Source: Burkholderiales bacterium
GTDB lineage: Bacteria > Pseudomonadota > Gammaproteobacteria > Burkholderiales > SG8-41
Length of the DNA: 64,000 nucleotides
Assembly: GCA_036262035.1 (NCBI GenBank)
Contig: DATAJS010000018.1
Coordinates: forward strand, 124,001 to 188,000
Direction: 5' to 3'
In this document: positions 51,619 to 60,341 of the stretch, piece after piece
How the letters are laid out: every line of letters begins with the position of its first letter
Position numbering within the stretch: position 1 is the stretch's first letter
The notes under the pieces: generated by a model
Told to the model about the DNA's origin: nothing
The model's input: only the letters and a program-made list of their open reading frames with translations
Databases searched by the model: none
Made by a program: the position numbers and the translations under genes

Positions 51619-52674
51619 TTACAGCGCGCGTACGATCGCGTCTCCCATCTCGGTCGTGCTCGCCCTGCCCCCGAGGTCGCCGGTGAGATGCTTGGCTTCG
51701 GCGATCACTTTGTCCACGGCGGCGGCGATAAGTTTCGCAGCCTCGGCCGCACGCGGCTCGTTGCGCTTGCGCCCGAGCCATTCCAGCGCCATCTGGCCCG
51801 ACATGATCATCGCGTAGGGATTGGCAATGTTCCTCCCTGCGATGTCGGGGGCGGAGCCGTGGGTGGCCTGGGCCATCACCTGCGTGTGGCCCACGCAGAT
51901 TCCCGGCGCCAGGCCGAGGCCGCCGACCAGCCCCGCGCCTTCGTCGGTGAGGATGTCGCCGAACTGGTTGGTGGTGACGACGACGTCGTACTGCTGGGGC
52001 CGCATGACGAGCTTCATCGCCATGCCGTCGACCAGCACTTCCTCGAGTTCACAATCCGGGAATTCCTTCGCCACCTTGCGGCATTCTTCGGCGAACATCC
52101 CGCAAACGAGCCGGTAGACCGGCTCCTTGTGCACCGCGGTAACCTTCTTGCGCCTGCGCGTCCTCGCGATCTCGAACGCTTCGCGCGCGACCCGGTTGGC
52201 GCCCTTGCGCGTGACGACGCGCGAGCCGATCGAGATCTCGTCGTTCGGCCGGAACTCGCCCGCGCCCGCGAACACCACGCTGCCCGACTGCATGCCTTCG
52301 GTCACCTCGCGCAGGAAGACGATGTCGACGTCCTTGTGCAGCGAAGGCAGGTTGGGGTAGGACTTCACCGGCTTGATGCTGGCGAACAGCTCGAACTTCT
52401 TTCTGAGCGGCGGATTGATCCAGGTGTTGTCGTTGCGCGGATACGCGTTGTGACCGATCGGTCCCTGCACCCAGCCGTCGACGGTGGCGAGCGTGTCGAC
52501 GGTGATCTGCGGCATCGTGTGGCCGTGGGTCTCGTGGCCGCGCTTGCCGATCGGCAGCGGCAACCATTCGACTTCGAGCCCGGTTTTCGCGGCGGCCGCT
52601 TTCATGACCTTGATGCACTCGGGGACGACCTCGAGGCCGATGTCGTCGCCTTCCAGAATCCCGATCTTCAGCAC
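51619..52674 (-). CDS. Isocitrate/isopropylmalate dehydrogenase-family protein
   Basis: A 351-residue NAD(P)-dependent beta-decarboxylating dehydrogenase. The start is GTG 52674 with GAAGAGGA upstream. Signatures are ILEGDDIGLEVVPE, the metal-binding VTTNQFGDILTDEGAGLVGG and ATHGSAPDIAGRNIANP. The usual GDGIG is GDDIG. It belongs to the family that includes tartrate/D-malate dehydrogenase (DmlA) and LeuB. As it lies near other organic-acid genes and away from leuCD-type biosynthetic partners, a catabolic alkylmalate or tartrate role is more likely than leucine synthesis. Confidence 0.85.
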   Translation of the reverse strand: MLKIGILEGDDIGLEVVPECIKVMKAAAAKTGLEVEWLPLPIGKRGHETHGHTMPQITVDTLATVDGWVQGPIGHNAYPRNDNTWINPPLRKKFELFASIKPVKSYPNLPSLHKDVDIVFLREVTEGMQSGSVVFAGAGEFRPNDEISIGSRVVTRKGANRVAREAFEIARTRRRKKVTAVHKEPVYRLVCGMFAEECRKVAKEFPDCELEEVLVDGMAMKLVMRPQQYDVVVTTNQFGDILTDEGAGLVGGLGLAPGICVGHTQVMAQATHGSAPDIAGRNIANPYAMIMSGQMALEWLGRKRNEPRAAEAAKLIAAAVDKVIAEAKHLTGDLGGRASTTEMGDAIVRAL

Positions 52675-52787
52675 GCTGCAATCCTCTTCAACAGACCCAT
52701 GTTAGCGCGCGATTATAGCGGCGCAGGCCTTGCCGCGGCCGCCCCGCGATGTGCAAGAATGAAGTCCACGTTACGAGCAGGTGAGCG

Positions 52788-53987
52788 ATGGCTACGCGCG
52801 TGCCGCACCGCATAGGGCTCTATCTCGCATTCGTGCAGTTTTTTTTCACGCTGACGTGGACCGTGTACGTCATCTACCTGCCGAAGCTCGCGGCGCAGGC
52901 CGGCATTCCCAGGGAGGCCGTGGTCTGGATCCTGATGGCGGACCAGATCATCTTCGTGGCGGTCGATTACGCGATGGGCGTCGCCGCCGATCGCATGGCG
53001 AAGGTGCTCGGCAAGCTCTCTTACGTGGTGCTCGCCGTCACGCTCGGGTCGTGTCTCGCTTTTCTCCTGCTGCCTTTCGTGGCCCCGGCAGGCGGCGCAT
53101 GGCTCTTCCTGCTGTTCACCGCGGCGTGGACCGTGTCGTCGTCCGCGCTGCGCGCGCCGCCGCTGGTGCTGGTCGGCAAGTACGCCGCGCAGCCGTCGGT
53201 GCCGTGGCTCTCGGCGCTGTCGCTGTTCGGGCTCGGTCTCGCGAGCGCGGTCAGTCCCTACCTCACGATCGAGCTGCGCGACGCCGATCCGCGGCTGCCT
53301 TTCGTGCTGTCGAGCGTGGCGCTCGCGCTGGCGACGCTCGGCATACGCTGGGCCGAGCGCAACCTCGCACAGGACGCCGCGGAGGCGAAGGCTGCTGCGG
53401 TCGAGCCCGCGCCCGCCCCGTGGGCGGTGTGGTTCCTGATCGCGGTGCTGCTCCTGGGATTCGGCTTCCAGATCCACTTCTCGCTCAACACCGCCTCGCT
53501 CTTCCTCAAGCACGCGCCGCCGAGCGAGCTCCCGTACCTGATGCCGGTATTCTGGATCGGCTTCAACCTCCTCATGCTGCCGGCGTCGCTCGCCGCGAAG
53601 CGCTATGGCGGACTCCCCGTCGCGGCCGCCGGCGCGCTGCTCGCAGCGGTCGCGGCGCTGGGTACGCAATACGCCGTCACGAAGAACGAGCTCGTCGCGC
53701 TGCAGTTCGTCGCGGGCGGCGGCTGGGGCTGCGTGCTGATGAGCGCGTTCTCCGCCGCGATCGCGCTCGGCCACACCGGCCGCGAAGGGCGCATGACCGG
53801 CGCGCTGTTCTCGCTGCTCGCGCTCGCCGCGGTCGCGCGCATCGTCATCCTCGCCGCGCAGCTCAACACCCATTCGGTTTTCGTCGCGGCGTCGGCGTGG
53901 CTGCCGGTCGCCGCATGGGGCATCGCGGGCCTGCTGCTGCTCGCGCTGCTGCCGAAGCAGAAGAAACCGATGCCCGCGCCGGCATAA
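52788..53987 (+). CDS. Major facilitator superfamily transporter
   Basis: A 399-residue protein with about 12 hydrophobic segments in two halves and a charged loop near residue 200 (ERNLAQDAAEAKAAAVEPAP). The first helix is HRIGLYLAFVQFFFTLTW. ATG 52788 has GGTGAG upstream. No substrate motif recognised. It lies 20 bp before a small barrel-like protein gene and is divergent from the dehydrogenase gene. Confidence 0.8.
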   Translation: MATRVPHRIGLYLAFVQFFFTLTWTVYVIYLPKLAAQAGIPREAVVWILMADQIIFVAVDYAMGVAADRMAKVLGKLSYVVLAVTLGSCLAFLLLPFVAPAGGAWLFLLFTAAWTVSSSALRAPPLVLVGKYAAQPSVPWLSALSLFGLGLASAVSPYLTIELRDADPRLPFVLSSVALALATLGIRWAERNLAQDAAEAKAAAVEPAPAPWAVWFLIAVLLLGFGFQIHFSLNTASLFLKHAPPSELPYLMPVFWIGFNLLMLPASLAAKRYGGLPVAAAGALLAAVAALGTQYAVTKNELVALQFVAGGGWGCVLMSAFSAAIALGHTGREGRMTGALFSLLALAAVARIVILAAQLNTHSVFVAASAWLPVAAWGIAGLLLLALLPKQKKPMPAPA

Positions 53988-54007
53988 CCCCACAGGAGGA
54001 ATCCCGG

Positions 54008-54400
54008 ATGGCGATGATCGTTCGCGCGTTCCCGGTGTTGCCGGGCAAGGAAAACGAAGCGCTCGACTTCGCGCGCGTGGCCAGCGGCACGCGCAACAAG
54101 GAGATGACGAGCTTTCTTTCGAGCTTCGGCGTCCGGCGCGAGACCTGGCACCTGCAGCGCATGGACGGCCGCACCTTCGTGATCGTCGTCACCGACGTCG
54201 AGCACCCGCCGCTCGAGAAAGCGCAGGCGTACGGCGCGTCTCAGGGCGCGTTCGAGCGCTGGTTCAAGGACCACATCAAGGCGCTGTGCGGGATCGATCC
54301 CGACGCGCAGCCGCTGGGGCCGCCGAGCGAGACCATCTTTCAGTGGGACAGTGCGGACAACCGCCGCCGCACGCTCGACGCGCCCGTGGCTGCGCCCTGA
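54008..54400 (+). CDS. Small dimeric alpha/beta-barrel-like protein
   Basis: A 130-residue protein with AGGAGGA nine bases before ATG 54008. The sequence MIVRAFPVLPGKENEAL and the FVIVVTDVEHP strand suggest a ferredoxin-like ABM fold, with a GAFERWFKDHIKALCGID helix near the end. Unknown function. It follows the MFS gene by 20 bp in the same direction. Confidence 0.65.
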   Translation: MAMIVRAFPVLPGKENEALDFARVASGTRNKEMTSFLSSFGVRRETWHLQRMDGRTFVIVVTDVEHPPLEKAQAYGASQGAFERWFKDHIKALCGIDPDAQPLGPPSETIFQWDSADNRRRTLDAPVAAP

Positions 54401-54401
54401 T

Positions 54402-54496
54402 CGTCATCCCGGACGCGTGCGCGAAGCGCACGCGATCCGGGATCCATTTTGACTTTGAGCCCCTGAAAATGGGTCCTGGCGTACGCCAGGACGACG
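54402..54496. repeat. REP-like repeats
   Basis: 54402-54456 begins CGTCATCCCGGACGCGTGCG and ends GATCCGGGATCCATTTTGAC. A second hairpin (54465-54496) has GGGTCCTGGCGTACGCCAGG. They lie in the convergent gap between the small barrel gene and the MmgE/PrpD gene, so they could also end transcripts. Confidence 0.8.
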
Positions 54497-54500
54497 TCCG

Positions 54501-55838
54501 TCAGCGAGGCACCGACGCGCGCGCGATCTCCCCCGCATCGCCGAGCTTCTCGACGTTCCATGCGAGCGCGATCAGCGCGTCGGTCTGCTGCGGCGCGAGT
54601 ATGCCTTTCGCGAGCGCGCGGAACTTCGCCTCGAGGTCGGCGTCGCTCATCGGACGGTCGAGACTGCCGATCGCGTGCTCGACGTACTTCTCCAGCGTGC
54701 GGCCGTCCGCGAGCTCGATCGTCACGCGCGTCTGGTCCTCGCGCATCGACGCGTCGACGGTCGCCTCGACGCGGTCGCGCAGGCGGATCACCTCCGGGTC
54801 GCGCACCACTGCATCGCCGTACTCCGCCTCGCTCGCGGCGCCGTGAATGATCGCCGCCGCGGCGGAGTGATAGACGCTGAACTTGCCTTCCAGGCCCACC
54901 TGCGGCGTCTTCTTGCCGGTGAGCTCGAGCACGAGCGGATGCACCTTCGCTTCGATGCGCTCGATGTCGCGCGCTTTCAGCCCGTGCTCGTTGCGTAGCT
55001 GTATGCACGCGTCGATGATCGGATGGATCACGATGCCGCATGCGTAAGGCTTGTAGGTGTTGAGCGCGATCTCCCACGCGTCGCCGAGCCCGTCGGTGAT
55101 CTGGTTCGGATCGAACTTGGTCGACAGCACGTTCCCGAAGCCGCGCTTGGCTTCGATGCCCTGATTCGAGCTCGTGAAATCGCGCTGCGCGAGCAGCGCG
55201 GCGAGCAGACCGTTGCGCGCGGCGTTGCCCGGATGGAAGGGCTTGCACATCGTGCCGAACATCTCGCGCAGCCCCGACGACTGCGTCGCGGCGATGCCCA
55301 GCGCCCACGTCATCTGCTGCTCGGTGAGACCGAGCAGCCGGCCCGCCGCCGCGGCGGCGCCGAACACGCCCGCGGTGCCGGTGATGTGCCAGCCGACGTC
55401 GTAGTGGTTGGGATACACCGCGTTGCCGATGCGGCACTCGACTTCGACGCCGAGGATGAAGGCGTGCAGGAAAGCCTCGCCGGACACCGGCTGCTTTTCC
55501 GCGAGCGCGAGGATCGCCGAGGCGACCGGGCCGCTCGGATGGATGACCGTCTTCAGATGGGTGTCGTCGAAATCGAAAGTGTGCGACGTGATGCCGTTCA
55601 TCAGCGCCGCGTGCAGGATGTCGAGCCGGTCGCGGCGGCCGAGCACGGTCGCCTGCGCGGGCCCCGAGAACGGCGACAGCGCAGCGAGCGCGCTCTCGAC
55701 GGTCTCATGGCGGCTGCCCCCGACCGCACAGCCGAGCCAGTTGAGGAACGAGCGCGCGGCTTCGTGGCGGACAGCCTGGGGGATTAACGAGAACTGATGC
55801 TGAACGACGAACTTGGCGAGGGTCTTTGTGATGTCCAT
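54501..55838 (-). CDS. MmgE/PrpD-family protein
   Basis: A 445-residue MmgE/PrpD protein. Segments: FDFDDTHLKTVIHPSGP near residue 88, GTAGVFGAAAAAGRLLGL, MFGTMCKPFHPGNAARNG, and KPYACGIVIHPIIDACI. It differs from the copies at 8297 and 58732. It is the last gene of the minus-strand group with the lyase and aconitase-like genes, separated from them by the inverted heptamer arrays. A dehydratase or isomerase role in the same pathway is likely. Confidence 0.85.
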   Translation of the reverse strand: MDITKTLAKFVVQHQFSLIPQAVRHEAARSFLNWLGCAVGGSRHETVESALAALSPFSGPAQATVLGRRDRLDILHAALMNGITSHTFDFDDTHLKTVIHPSGPVASAILALAEKQPVSGEAFLHAFILGVEVECRIGNAVYPNHYDVGWHITGTAGVFGAAAAAGRLLGLTEQQMTWALGIAATQSSGLREMFGTMCKPFHPGNAARNGLLAALLAQRDFTSSNQGIEAKRGFGNVLSTKFDPNQITDGLGDAWEIALNTYKPYACGIVIHPIIDACIQLRNEHGLKARDIERIEAKVHPLVLELTGKKTPQVGLEGKFSVYHSAAAAIIHGAASEAEYGDAVVRDPEVIRLRDRVEATVDASMREDQTRVTIELADGRTLEKYVEHAIGSLDRPMSDADLEAKFRALAKGILAPQQTDALIALAWNVEKLGDAGEIARASVPR

Positions 55839-55846
55839 TTGATCCA

Positions 55847-55961
55847 GTGAAACGTAAAACGTGAAACGTGAAAGGTGAAACGTGAAACGTGGATCCCTGG
55901 GGCACCGCAGTGGCGTTACGTTTCACGCCTCACGTTCCACGTTTCACGCCTCACGTTCCAC
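55847..55961. repeat. Two inverted arrays of six heptamers
   Basis: The left array (55847-55888) is six direct 7-bp units of GTGAAAC type: GTGAAAC, GTAAAAC, GTGAAAC, GTGAAAG, GTGAAAC, GTGAAAC. The right array (55920-55961) is two copies of a 21-bp triplet of heptamers, GTTTCAC-GCCTCAC-GTTCCAC, which reads as GTGGAAC/GTGAGGC/GTGAAAC on the other strand. The arrays are inverted, separated by 31 bp, and fill the gap between the lyase and MmgE/PrpD genes. Confidence 0.93.
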
Positions 55962-55966
55962 GTGCG

Positions 55967-56848
55967 CTAGCGCATCAAGTACTTCTTCTCCCACGCCTCG
56001 ACGTCCTTGATCCCGAGCACCTCGTTGTATTCCTTGAACGTCAGGGCCTGCTCGCGTGCCTGTTTGCTGTTGCCGTCGCGCTTGAGCACGTTGAGGGCGT
56101 TGCGGATGCCCCAGCCCGCGGCATTGCGGCCGAGACCCGGATAGATGGCGATGCGGAACCCGAGCCGGTCGTAGTCCTCGGCCGTGAGGTCGCCGAGCTT
56201 GCCGAGATCTTCGACGTTGACGAGGCACGGCGCATCGATCTCACCGATGACGCGCGTGAGCTGCTCGATGATGTCCGGGCTGCTCTTCAGCTCGACGAAG
56301 ATCACGTCGGCGCCTGCCTTGCGATACGCCTGGCCGCGGCGGATCGCTTCGTCGAGGCCGTGGCCCGACGCCGAATCGGTGCGCGCGATGATGATGAAGT
56401 CGTCGTCGCGGCGCGCCGCACACGCGGCTTCGACCTTGCCGACGTGCTCCTTCATCTCGACCACCGGGCGCGAGCCCGGCATGTGCCCGCAGCGCTTGGG
56501 CGAGACCTGGTCTTCGAGGTGAATTCCGGACACGCCCGCGGCTTCGAACTCGCGCACGGTGTGCTGCACGTTGACCGCGTTGCCGTAACCGGTATCGGCG
56601 TCGCAGATCAGCGGGATGTCGACGCATGCGGCGGCGCGATGCGCGTGCGCCGCGAACAGCGAAAGATCGATGAGGCCGACGTCGGGCCGGCCGAGCAGGC
56701 TCGCCGAGACGCCGTTGCCGGTCATGTAGACCGCTTCGAATCCCGCCTGCCGCACGATGCGCGCGCCGTAGGCGTCGTAGATGCCCGGCGCGACGACCAT
56801 CGGGCCGTCGCTCAAACGTTTACGCAGTTTCTGTCTGACTGTGGTCAT
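55967..56848 (-). CDS. Isocitrate lyase/PEP mutase-superfamily lyase
   Basis: A 293-residue lyase of the ICL/PEP mutase superfamily (2-methylisocitrate lyase, 2,3-dimethylmalate lyase, oxaloacetate decarboxylase and others). Metal-binding Asp83 and Asp85 are in CDADTGYGN. Glu112 and Cys120 are in HLEDQVSPKRCGH, the loop that carries the general-acid Cys in true lyases. Therefore C-C cleavage of a 2-hydroxy acid is likely. ATG 56848 overlaps the aconitase-small-subunit stop (ATGA). Its three-gene set matches the order of a 2,3-dimethylmalate pathway module. Confidence 0.88.
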   Translation of the reverse strand: MTTVRQKLRKRLSDGPMVVAPGIYDAYGARIVRQAGFEAVYMTGNGVSASLLGRPDVGLIDLSLFAAHAHRAAACVDIPLICDADTGYGNAVNVQHTVREFEAAGVSGIHLEDQVSPKRCGHMPGSRPVVEMKEHVGKVEAACAARRDDDFIIIARTDSASGHGLDEAIRRGQAYRKAGADVIFVELKSSPDIIEQLTRVIGEIDAPCLVNVEDLGKLGDLTAEDYDRLGFRIAIYPGLGRNAAGWGIRNALNVLKRDGNSKQAREQALTFKEYNEVLGIKDVEAWEKKYLMR

Positions 56849-57348
56849 GCAATCTTCCAATCCGGATGTTCTTTGAGAAAGGGGATGAGGCCGCCCGCCG
56901 CGAGCAGCGACTGGATCTCGCGCGGGAGAGGTGCGAACGTGCAGCCGCCGTCGCGCCCGGCTGCCTTCAGCGTGCCGGCGGTCAGGTCGATCGAAAGCTC
57001 GTCGCCTTCGCGGATGGCGGAGATGTCGCACTCCATCAGCGCGAGGCCGTTGTTGATCGCGTTCCTGAAGAACTGGCGTCCGAACGCCGGCGACACGACC
57101 GCCGACACGCCGAGCACGCGCATCACCTGGATCGCCTGCTCGCGCGACGAGTTGATGCCGAAGTTCTTTCCCGCAACGATGATGTCGCCTTTTTCGAAGC
57201 GGCCGACGAAGCCTGCGTCGATCTGCTCGAACGCGTGCTGCGCGACGTACTCGGTATTCTTCCCCGGCATATATTTGGCCGAGCAGTGCACGTCGGTGTT
57301 GATCTCCGCGGGCAGGATCCGCGCACGTCCCTGGATGATGCCGCTCAT
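56845..57348 (-). CDS. Aconitase-superfamily dehydratase, small subunit (LeuD/DmdB-like)
   Basis: A 167-residue small swivel subunit, like LeuD, with INTDVHCSAKYMPGK, GKNFGINSSREQAI (substrate-binding loop) and AFGRQFFRNAINNGL. It overlaps the large subunit gene and the lyase gene by four bases each (ATGA). It must pair with the large subunit encoded directly upstream to form a dehydratase/isomerase for a hydroxy-dicarboxylate. Confidence 0.9.
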   Translation of the reverse strand: MSGIIQGRARILPAEINTDVHCSAKYMPGKNTEYVAQHAFEQIDAGFVGRFEKGDIIVAGKNFGINSSREQAIQVMRVLGVSAVVSPAFGRQFFRNAINNGLALMECDISAIREGDELSIDLTAGTLKAAGRDGGCTFAPLPREIQSLLAAGGLIPFLKEHPDWKIA

Positions 57349-58625
57349 GCCGCGGCCCTCCAGCGTCCGCCTTCGACTTCGCGCGGGTCGGTCAGCCTGC
57401 CCATCAGCGCCGATGCGGCGACGGTCGCGGCGGAGCCGATCCAGATCTCCGACGTCGGGTTGCCGAGCCGACCTTTGAAGTTGCGGTTCGCGCTCGAGAT
57501 GATGGTCTGGTGGTCGCCGGGGATGAGGTGGCCGGTGATGTTGACGCACGTGCCGCAGCCGGCGGCTTCGAACGATGCGCCCGCGGCGGTGAGGATCTCG
57601 ATCAGGCCTTCGCGCAGCGCCGCGAGATAGATCTGGCGCGACGCGGGCGTCACGATCATGCGCACGCCTTTGGCGAGACGGCGCCCTTTCAGTATCGCGG
57701 CGGCCTGGCGTATGTCGTCGAGGCGTCCGTTGGTGCACGTGCCGATGAGCGCGATGTCGATCTTCTGCCCCGCCACTTCGGGGACGCCGATCACGTCGTC
57801 GATCTGGTGGTTGCGCGCGACCTGCGGTGCCAGGTCCGAAGCGTCGATCGTGATGCGCTCGGCGTACTTCGCCTCGGCGTCCGCGAACACCGGCTTGGGC
57901 TCGCGCGCGCCGTGCGCTTTCAGCCACGCAAATGTCTTGTCGTCGGCTTCGAGCAGCGCCGCCTTGGCGCCGAGCTCCGCCGCGTGGTTGGACAGCGTCA
58001 TGCGGTCGTCGATGTCCATCGCGGCGACAGCTTCGCCGCAGTATTCCAGCGCCTTGTAGTTCGCGCCTTCCGCGCCGAGCTTGCCGAGCATCGTCAGCGT
58101 GACGTCCTTCGCCCACACGCCGGGCTGGAGCTTGCCTTTGAGTTCGATGCGGATCGTCTCCGGCACGCGGAACCAGAGCTTGCCGGTCATCATCACCGCG
58201 GACACGTCGGTGCCTTCGACGCCGGTGCCGAACGCGTTGAACGCGCCGTACGTGGTCGAATGGGTGTCGGTGCCGACGACGAGATCGCCGCAGGTCAGGT
58301 GACCGCCTTCGGGCAGCACCTGGTGGCAGATGCCGTCGCCGACGTCGTAGAGCACCGCGCCGCGCTCGTCGGCGAAACGGCGCATCGCGACGTGGGTGTT
58401 GGCGGCTTCGGGATTGGGCGGCGGCGAGTAGTGGTCGAGGACGAGCGCGGTGCGCCCGACGTTCGGGAGCTGCCTGGCGCCGAGCTTCTCGATCTGCTTG
58501 AGCGCGTTGGCTGCCCGCGCGTCGTGGATCATCGCGAAGTCGACGCGGGCGACCACCACCTCGCCCGCGGAGACGGTGCGATCGGCGTGGCTGCCCAGGA
58601 GTTTTTCAGCGAGGGTATGAGGCAC
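57345..58625 (-). CDS. Aconitase-superfamily dehydratase, large subunit (LeuC/DmdA-like)
   Basis: A 426-residue large subunit with the [4Fe-4S] ligands Cys297 (GTCTNG), Cys357 and Cys360 (GCGTCVN). Other motifs are LVVGTDTHSTTYGAFNAFGTG and GNPTSEIWIGSAATVAASA near the end. The start is taken as GTG 58625 (PHTLAEKLL); upstream in-frame starts exist but run through the divergent region. The length fits the archaeal/anaerobe-type LeuC and DmdA group rather than the longer ~470-residue LeuC. It is divergent from an MmgE/PrpD gene. Confidence 0.88.
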   Translation of the reverse strand: MPHTLAEKLLGSHADRTVSAGEVVVARVDFAMIHDARAANALKQIEKLGARQLPNVGRTALVLDHYSPPPNPEAANTHVAMRRFADERGAVLYDVGDGICHQVLPEGGHLTCGDLVVGTDTHSTTYGAFNAFGTGVEGTDVSAVMMTGKLWFRVPETIRIELKGKLQPGVWAKDVTLTMLGKLGAEGANYKALEYCGEAVAAMDIDDRMTLSNHAAELGAKAALLEADDKTFAWLKAHGAREPKPVFADAEAKYAERITIDASDLAPQVARNHQIDDVIGVPEVAGQKIDIALIGTCTNGRLDDIRQAAAILKGRRLAKGVRMIVTPASRQIYLAALREGLIEILTAAGASFEAAGCGTCVNITGHLIPGDHQTIISSANRNFKGRLGNPTSEIWIGSAATVAASALMGRLTDPREVEGGRWRAAA

Positions 58626-58731
58626 GGGGGATTTCCGGGAAGGCGAAACGCTCAATTTTACGGGAGTTCTCTGGCGCCGCGACGCGCGCTGTGGTATTAA
58701 GCCTCCTCGCTTTTGCCCCACCCCCTCCCGC
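58626..58731. promoter_or_regulatory. Divergent promoter region
   Basis: 106 bp between the GTG of the aconitase-like large subunit (minus) and the ATG of an MmgE/PrpD gene (plus). TATTAA near 58693 is a possible rightward -10. The rest shows no clear palindrome. Confidence 0.3.
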
Positions 58732-60186
58732 ATGGCCCAAGACCCGTCGCTCACCGCTTACGTCGCGCGTTTCGTCGTCGATACCAAAGGCAGCCGAATC
58801 CCCAAGGACGTGATGCACCTCGGCAAGCGCTCCATCCTCGACGGATTGGGCCTGGCGCTTGCGGGCAACGCGGCGGAATCGGGACACCTCGTGCGCACGT
58901 ACCTGAGGAAGCTGGGCGCGACGAGCGACCGCGGCTCGACCCTGATCGGCACCGACCTCAAGGCCGCGCCGCGCTTCGCCGCTTTCGCGAACGGCATCGC
59001 GATCCACGCCGACGATTACGACGACACCCAGCTCGCAGTGGCCAGGGACCGCGTCTACGGATTGCTCACGCATCCCACCGCGCCGGCGCTGCCCGCGGCG
59101 CTCGCGGTCGGCGAACGTGCGGGGAGTTCTGGATTGGACGTGCTCACCGCCTACCAGATCGCGGTCGAGGTCGAGACCAAAGTGTGCGAAGCGATCGACC
59201 CACGTCATTACGATGACGGCAATCACTCCACCGCGACGATGGGGACGCTCGCTGCCGCCGCAGCCGCGTCGCGCCTCATGGGCCTCGACGTCGAGCAGGT
59301 TCGGCGCGCCCTGGGCATCGCCGCCAGCCAGTCGGCGGGCCTGCGCGAGAACTTCGGCACGATGACCAAGCCTTTCCATCCCGGGCGCTCGGCCGAATCG
59401 GGCATCGTCGCCGCGGAGTTCGCGTCCCTCGGCTGGACCGCCACGCCGATCGTGCTCGAAGCGGGCCGCGGCTTCTTCAAGGCGGCGGGCGGCGGTTACG
59501 ACGCCGCAGCGATCGACGGCAAGCTCGGCAAGCCGTGGACCTTCGCTTTCCCCGGCGTGTCGATCAAGCCGCACCCCAGCGGCTCGCTCACCCATCCCGG
59601 CATGGGGCTCATGCTCGACCTCATCCGCGAGCACGACATCAAGCCCGCACAGGTCGTGAAAGTGCGCGTCGGCACCAACCGCCACATGCCGAACGCGCTC
59701 ATCCACCATCGCCCGACGACCGAGCTGCAGGCGAAGTTCAGCATGGAGTTCTGCATGGCGATCCTGCTGCTCGAGCGCAAGGCCGGCCTCGCCGAATTCA
59801 CCGATGCCGTGGTGAACCGCCGCGACGTGAAGAAAATGATCGAGAAGATCGACTTCGGGGTGCACCCGGAAGCCGAAGCCGCCGGTTATGAAAAGATGAC
59901 GACGATCATCGACATCGAGCTGAAAGACGGCCGGACGCTCAGCGGCCGCGCCGACTTCGGCAAAGGCAGCCCGGCGAACCCGATGACCGACGAAGAGCTC
60001 GCCGCCAAGTTCCGCGAGTGTGCGGCATGGGGTGGGCTGCCGAAACCGAACGCCGAGAAGATCGTCGATCTCGTCTTCGGTCTGGAGAAGGTCCGCAACA
60101 TCCGCGAGATCACGAAGTTGCTCAGCATCACGGCGAAAGGCAATCGACCGCCAAGGACGCAAAGGACGCAAAGGACGCAAAGGTAA
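58732..60186 (+). CDS. MmgE/PrpD-family protein with repeat-derived C-terminus
   Basis: A 484-residue MmgE/PrpD protein with HADDYDDTQLAVARDR, HPTAPALPAAL, GTMTKPFHPGRSAESG and SIKPHPSGSLTHPG. Its last ten codons (RTQRTQRTQR after KGNRPP) are encoded by a 9-bp direct repeat, AAGGACGCA three times, belonging to the dispersed repeat at 60148-60295. The native stop was probably lost when the repeat arrived, or the tail evolved from it. The gene is divergent from the aconitase-like operon and followed by PdxA-like and Bug genes. Confidence 0.85.
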   Translation: MAQDPSLTAYVARFVVDTKGSRIPKDVMHLGKRSILDGLGLALAGNAAESGHLVRTYLRKLGATSDRGSTLIGTDLKAAPRFAAFANGIAIHADDYDDTQLAVARDRVYGLLTHPTAPALPAALAVGERAGSSGLDVLTAYQIAVEVETKVCEAIDPRHYDDGNHSTATMGTLAAAAAASRLMGLDVEQVRRALGIAASQSAGLRENFGTMTKPFHPGRSAESGIVAAEFASLGWTATPIVLEAGRGFFKAAGGGYDAAAIDGKLGKPWTFAFPGVSIKPHPSGSLTHPGMGLMLDLIREHDIKPAQVVKVRVGTNRHMPNALIHHRPTTELQAKFSMEFCMAILLLERKAGLAEFTDAVVNRRDVKKMIEKIDFGVHPEAEAAGYEKMTTIIDIELKDGRTLSGRADFGKGSPANPMTDEELAAKFRECAAWGGLPKPNAEKIVDLVFGLEKVRNIREITKLLSITAKGNRPPRTQRTQRTQR

Positions 60187-60295
60187 CCCGTCGGTGGTCA
60201 CCTCCGGCGAGTGCCAATGGCGACAGCGCAAGCTACGAATTATTTTGTTTCGATTTTCCTTTGCGTCCTTTGCGTCCTTGGCGGTTAAAAAGCTT
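60148..60295. repeat. Inverted pair of 9-bp-periodic repeats (AAGGACGCA type)
   Basis: The left arm has CCGCCAAGGACGCAAAGGAC followed by GCAAAGGACGCAAAGG. The right arm (60252-60290) has TTTCCTTTGCGTCCTTTGCG, then TCCTTGGCGGTTAAAAAGC. The spacing of about 65 bp and the overall plan match the 26.5-kb element. The left arm lies inside the MmgE/PrpD coding region. Confidence 0.85.
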
Positions 60296-60341
60296 TTGAT
60301 CTTGTCTTCCTACAGCAATCCCAAACGTTAAGGATCGACTC

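Noticed and set aside
55847-55961. CRISPR or plasmid-type iteron origin
   Set aside because: Heptamers are contiguous without spacers, which excludes CRISPR. There is no Rep protein gene nearby, so an iteron origin is unsupported.
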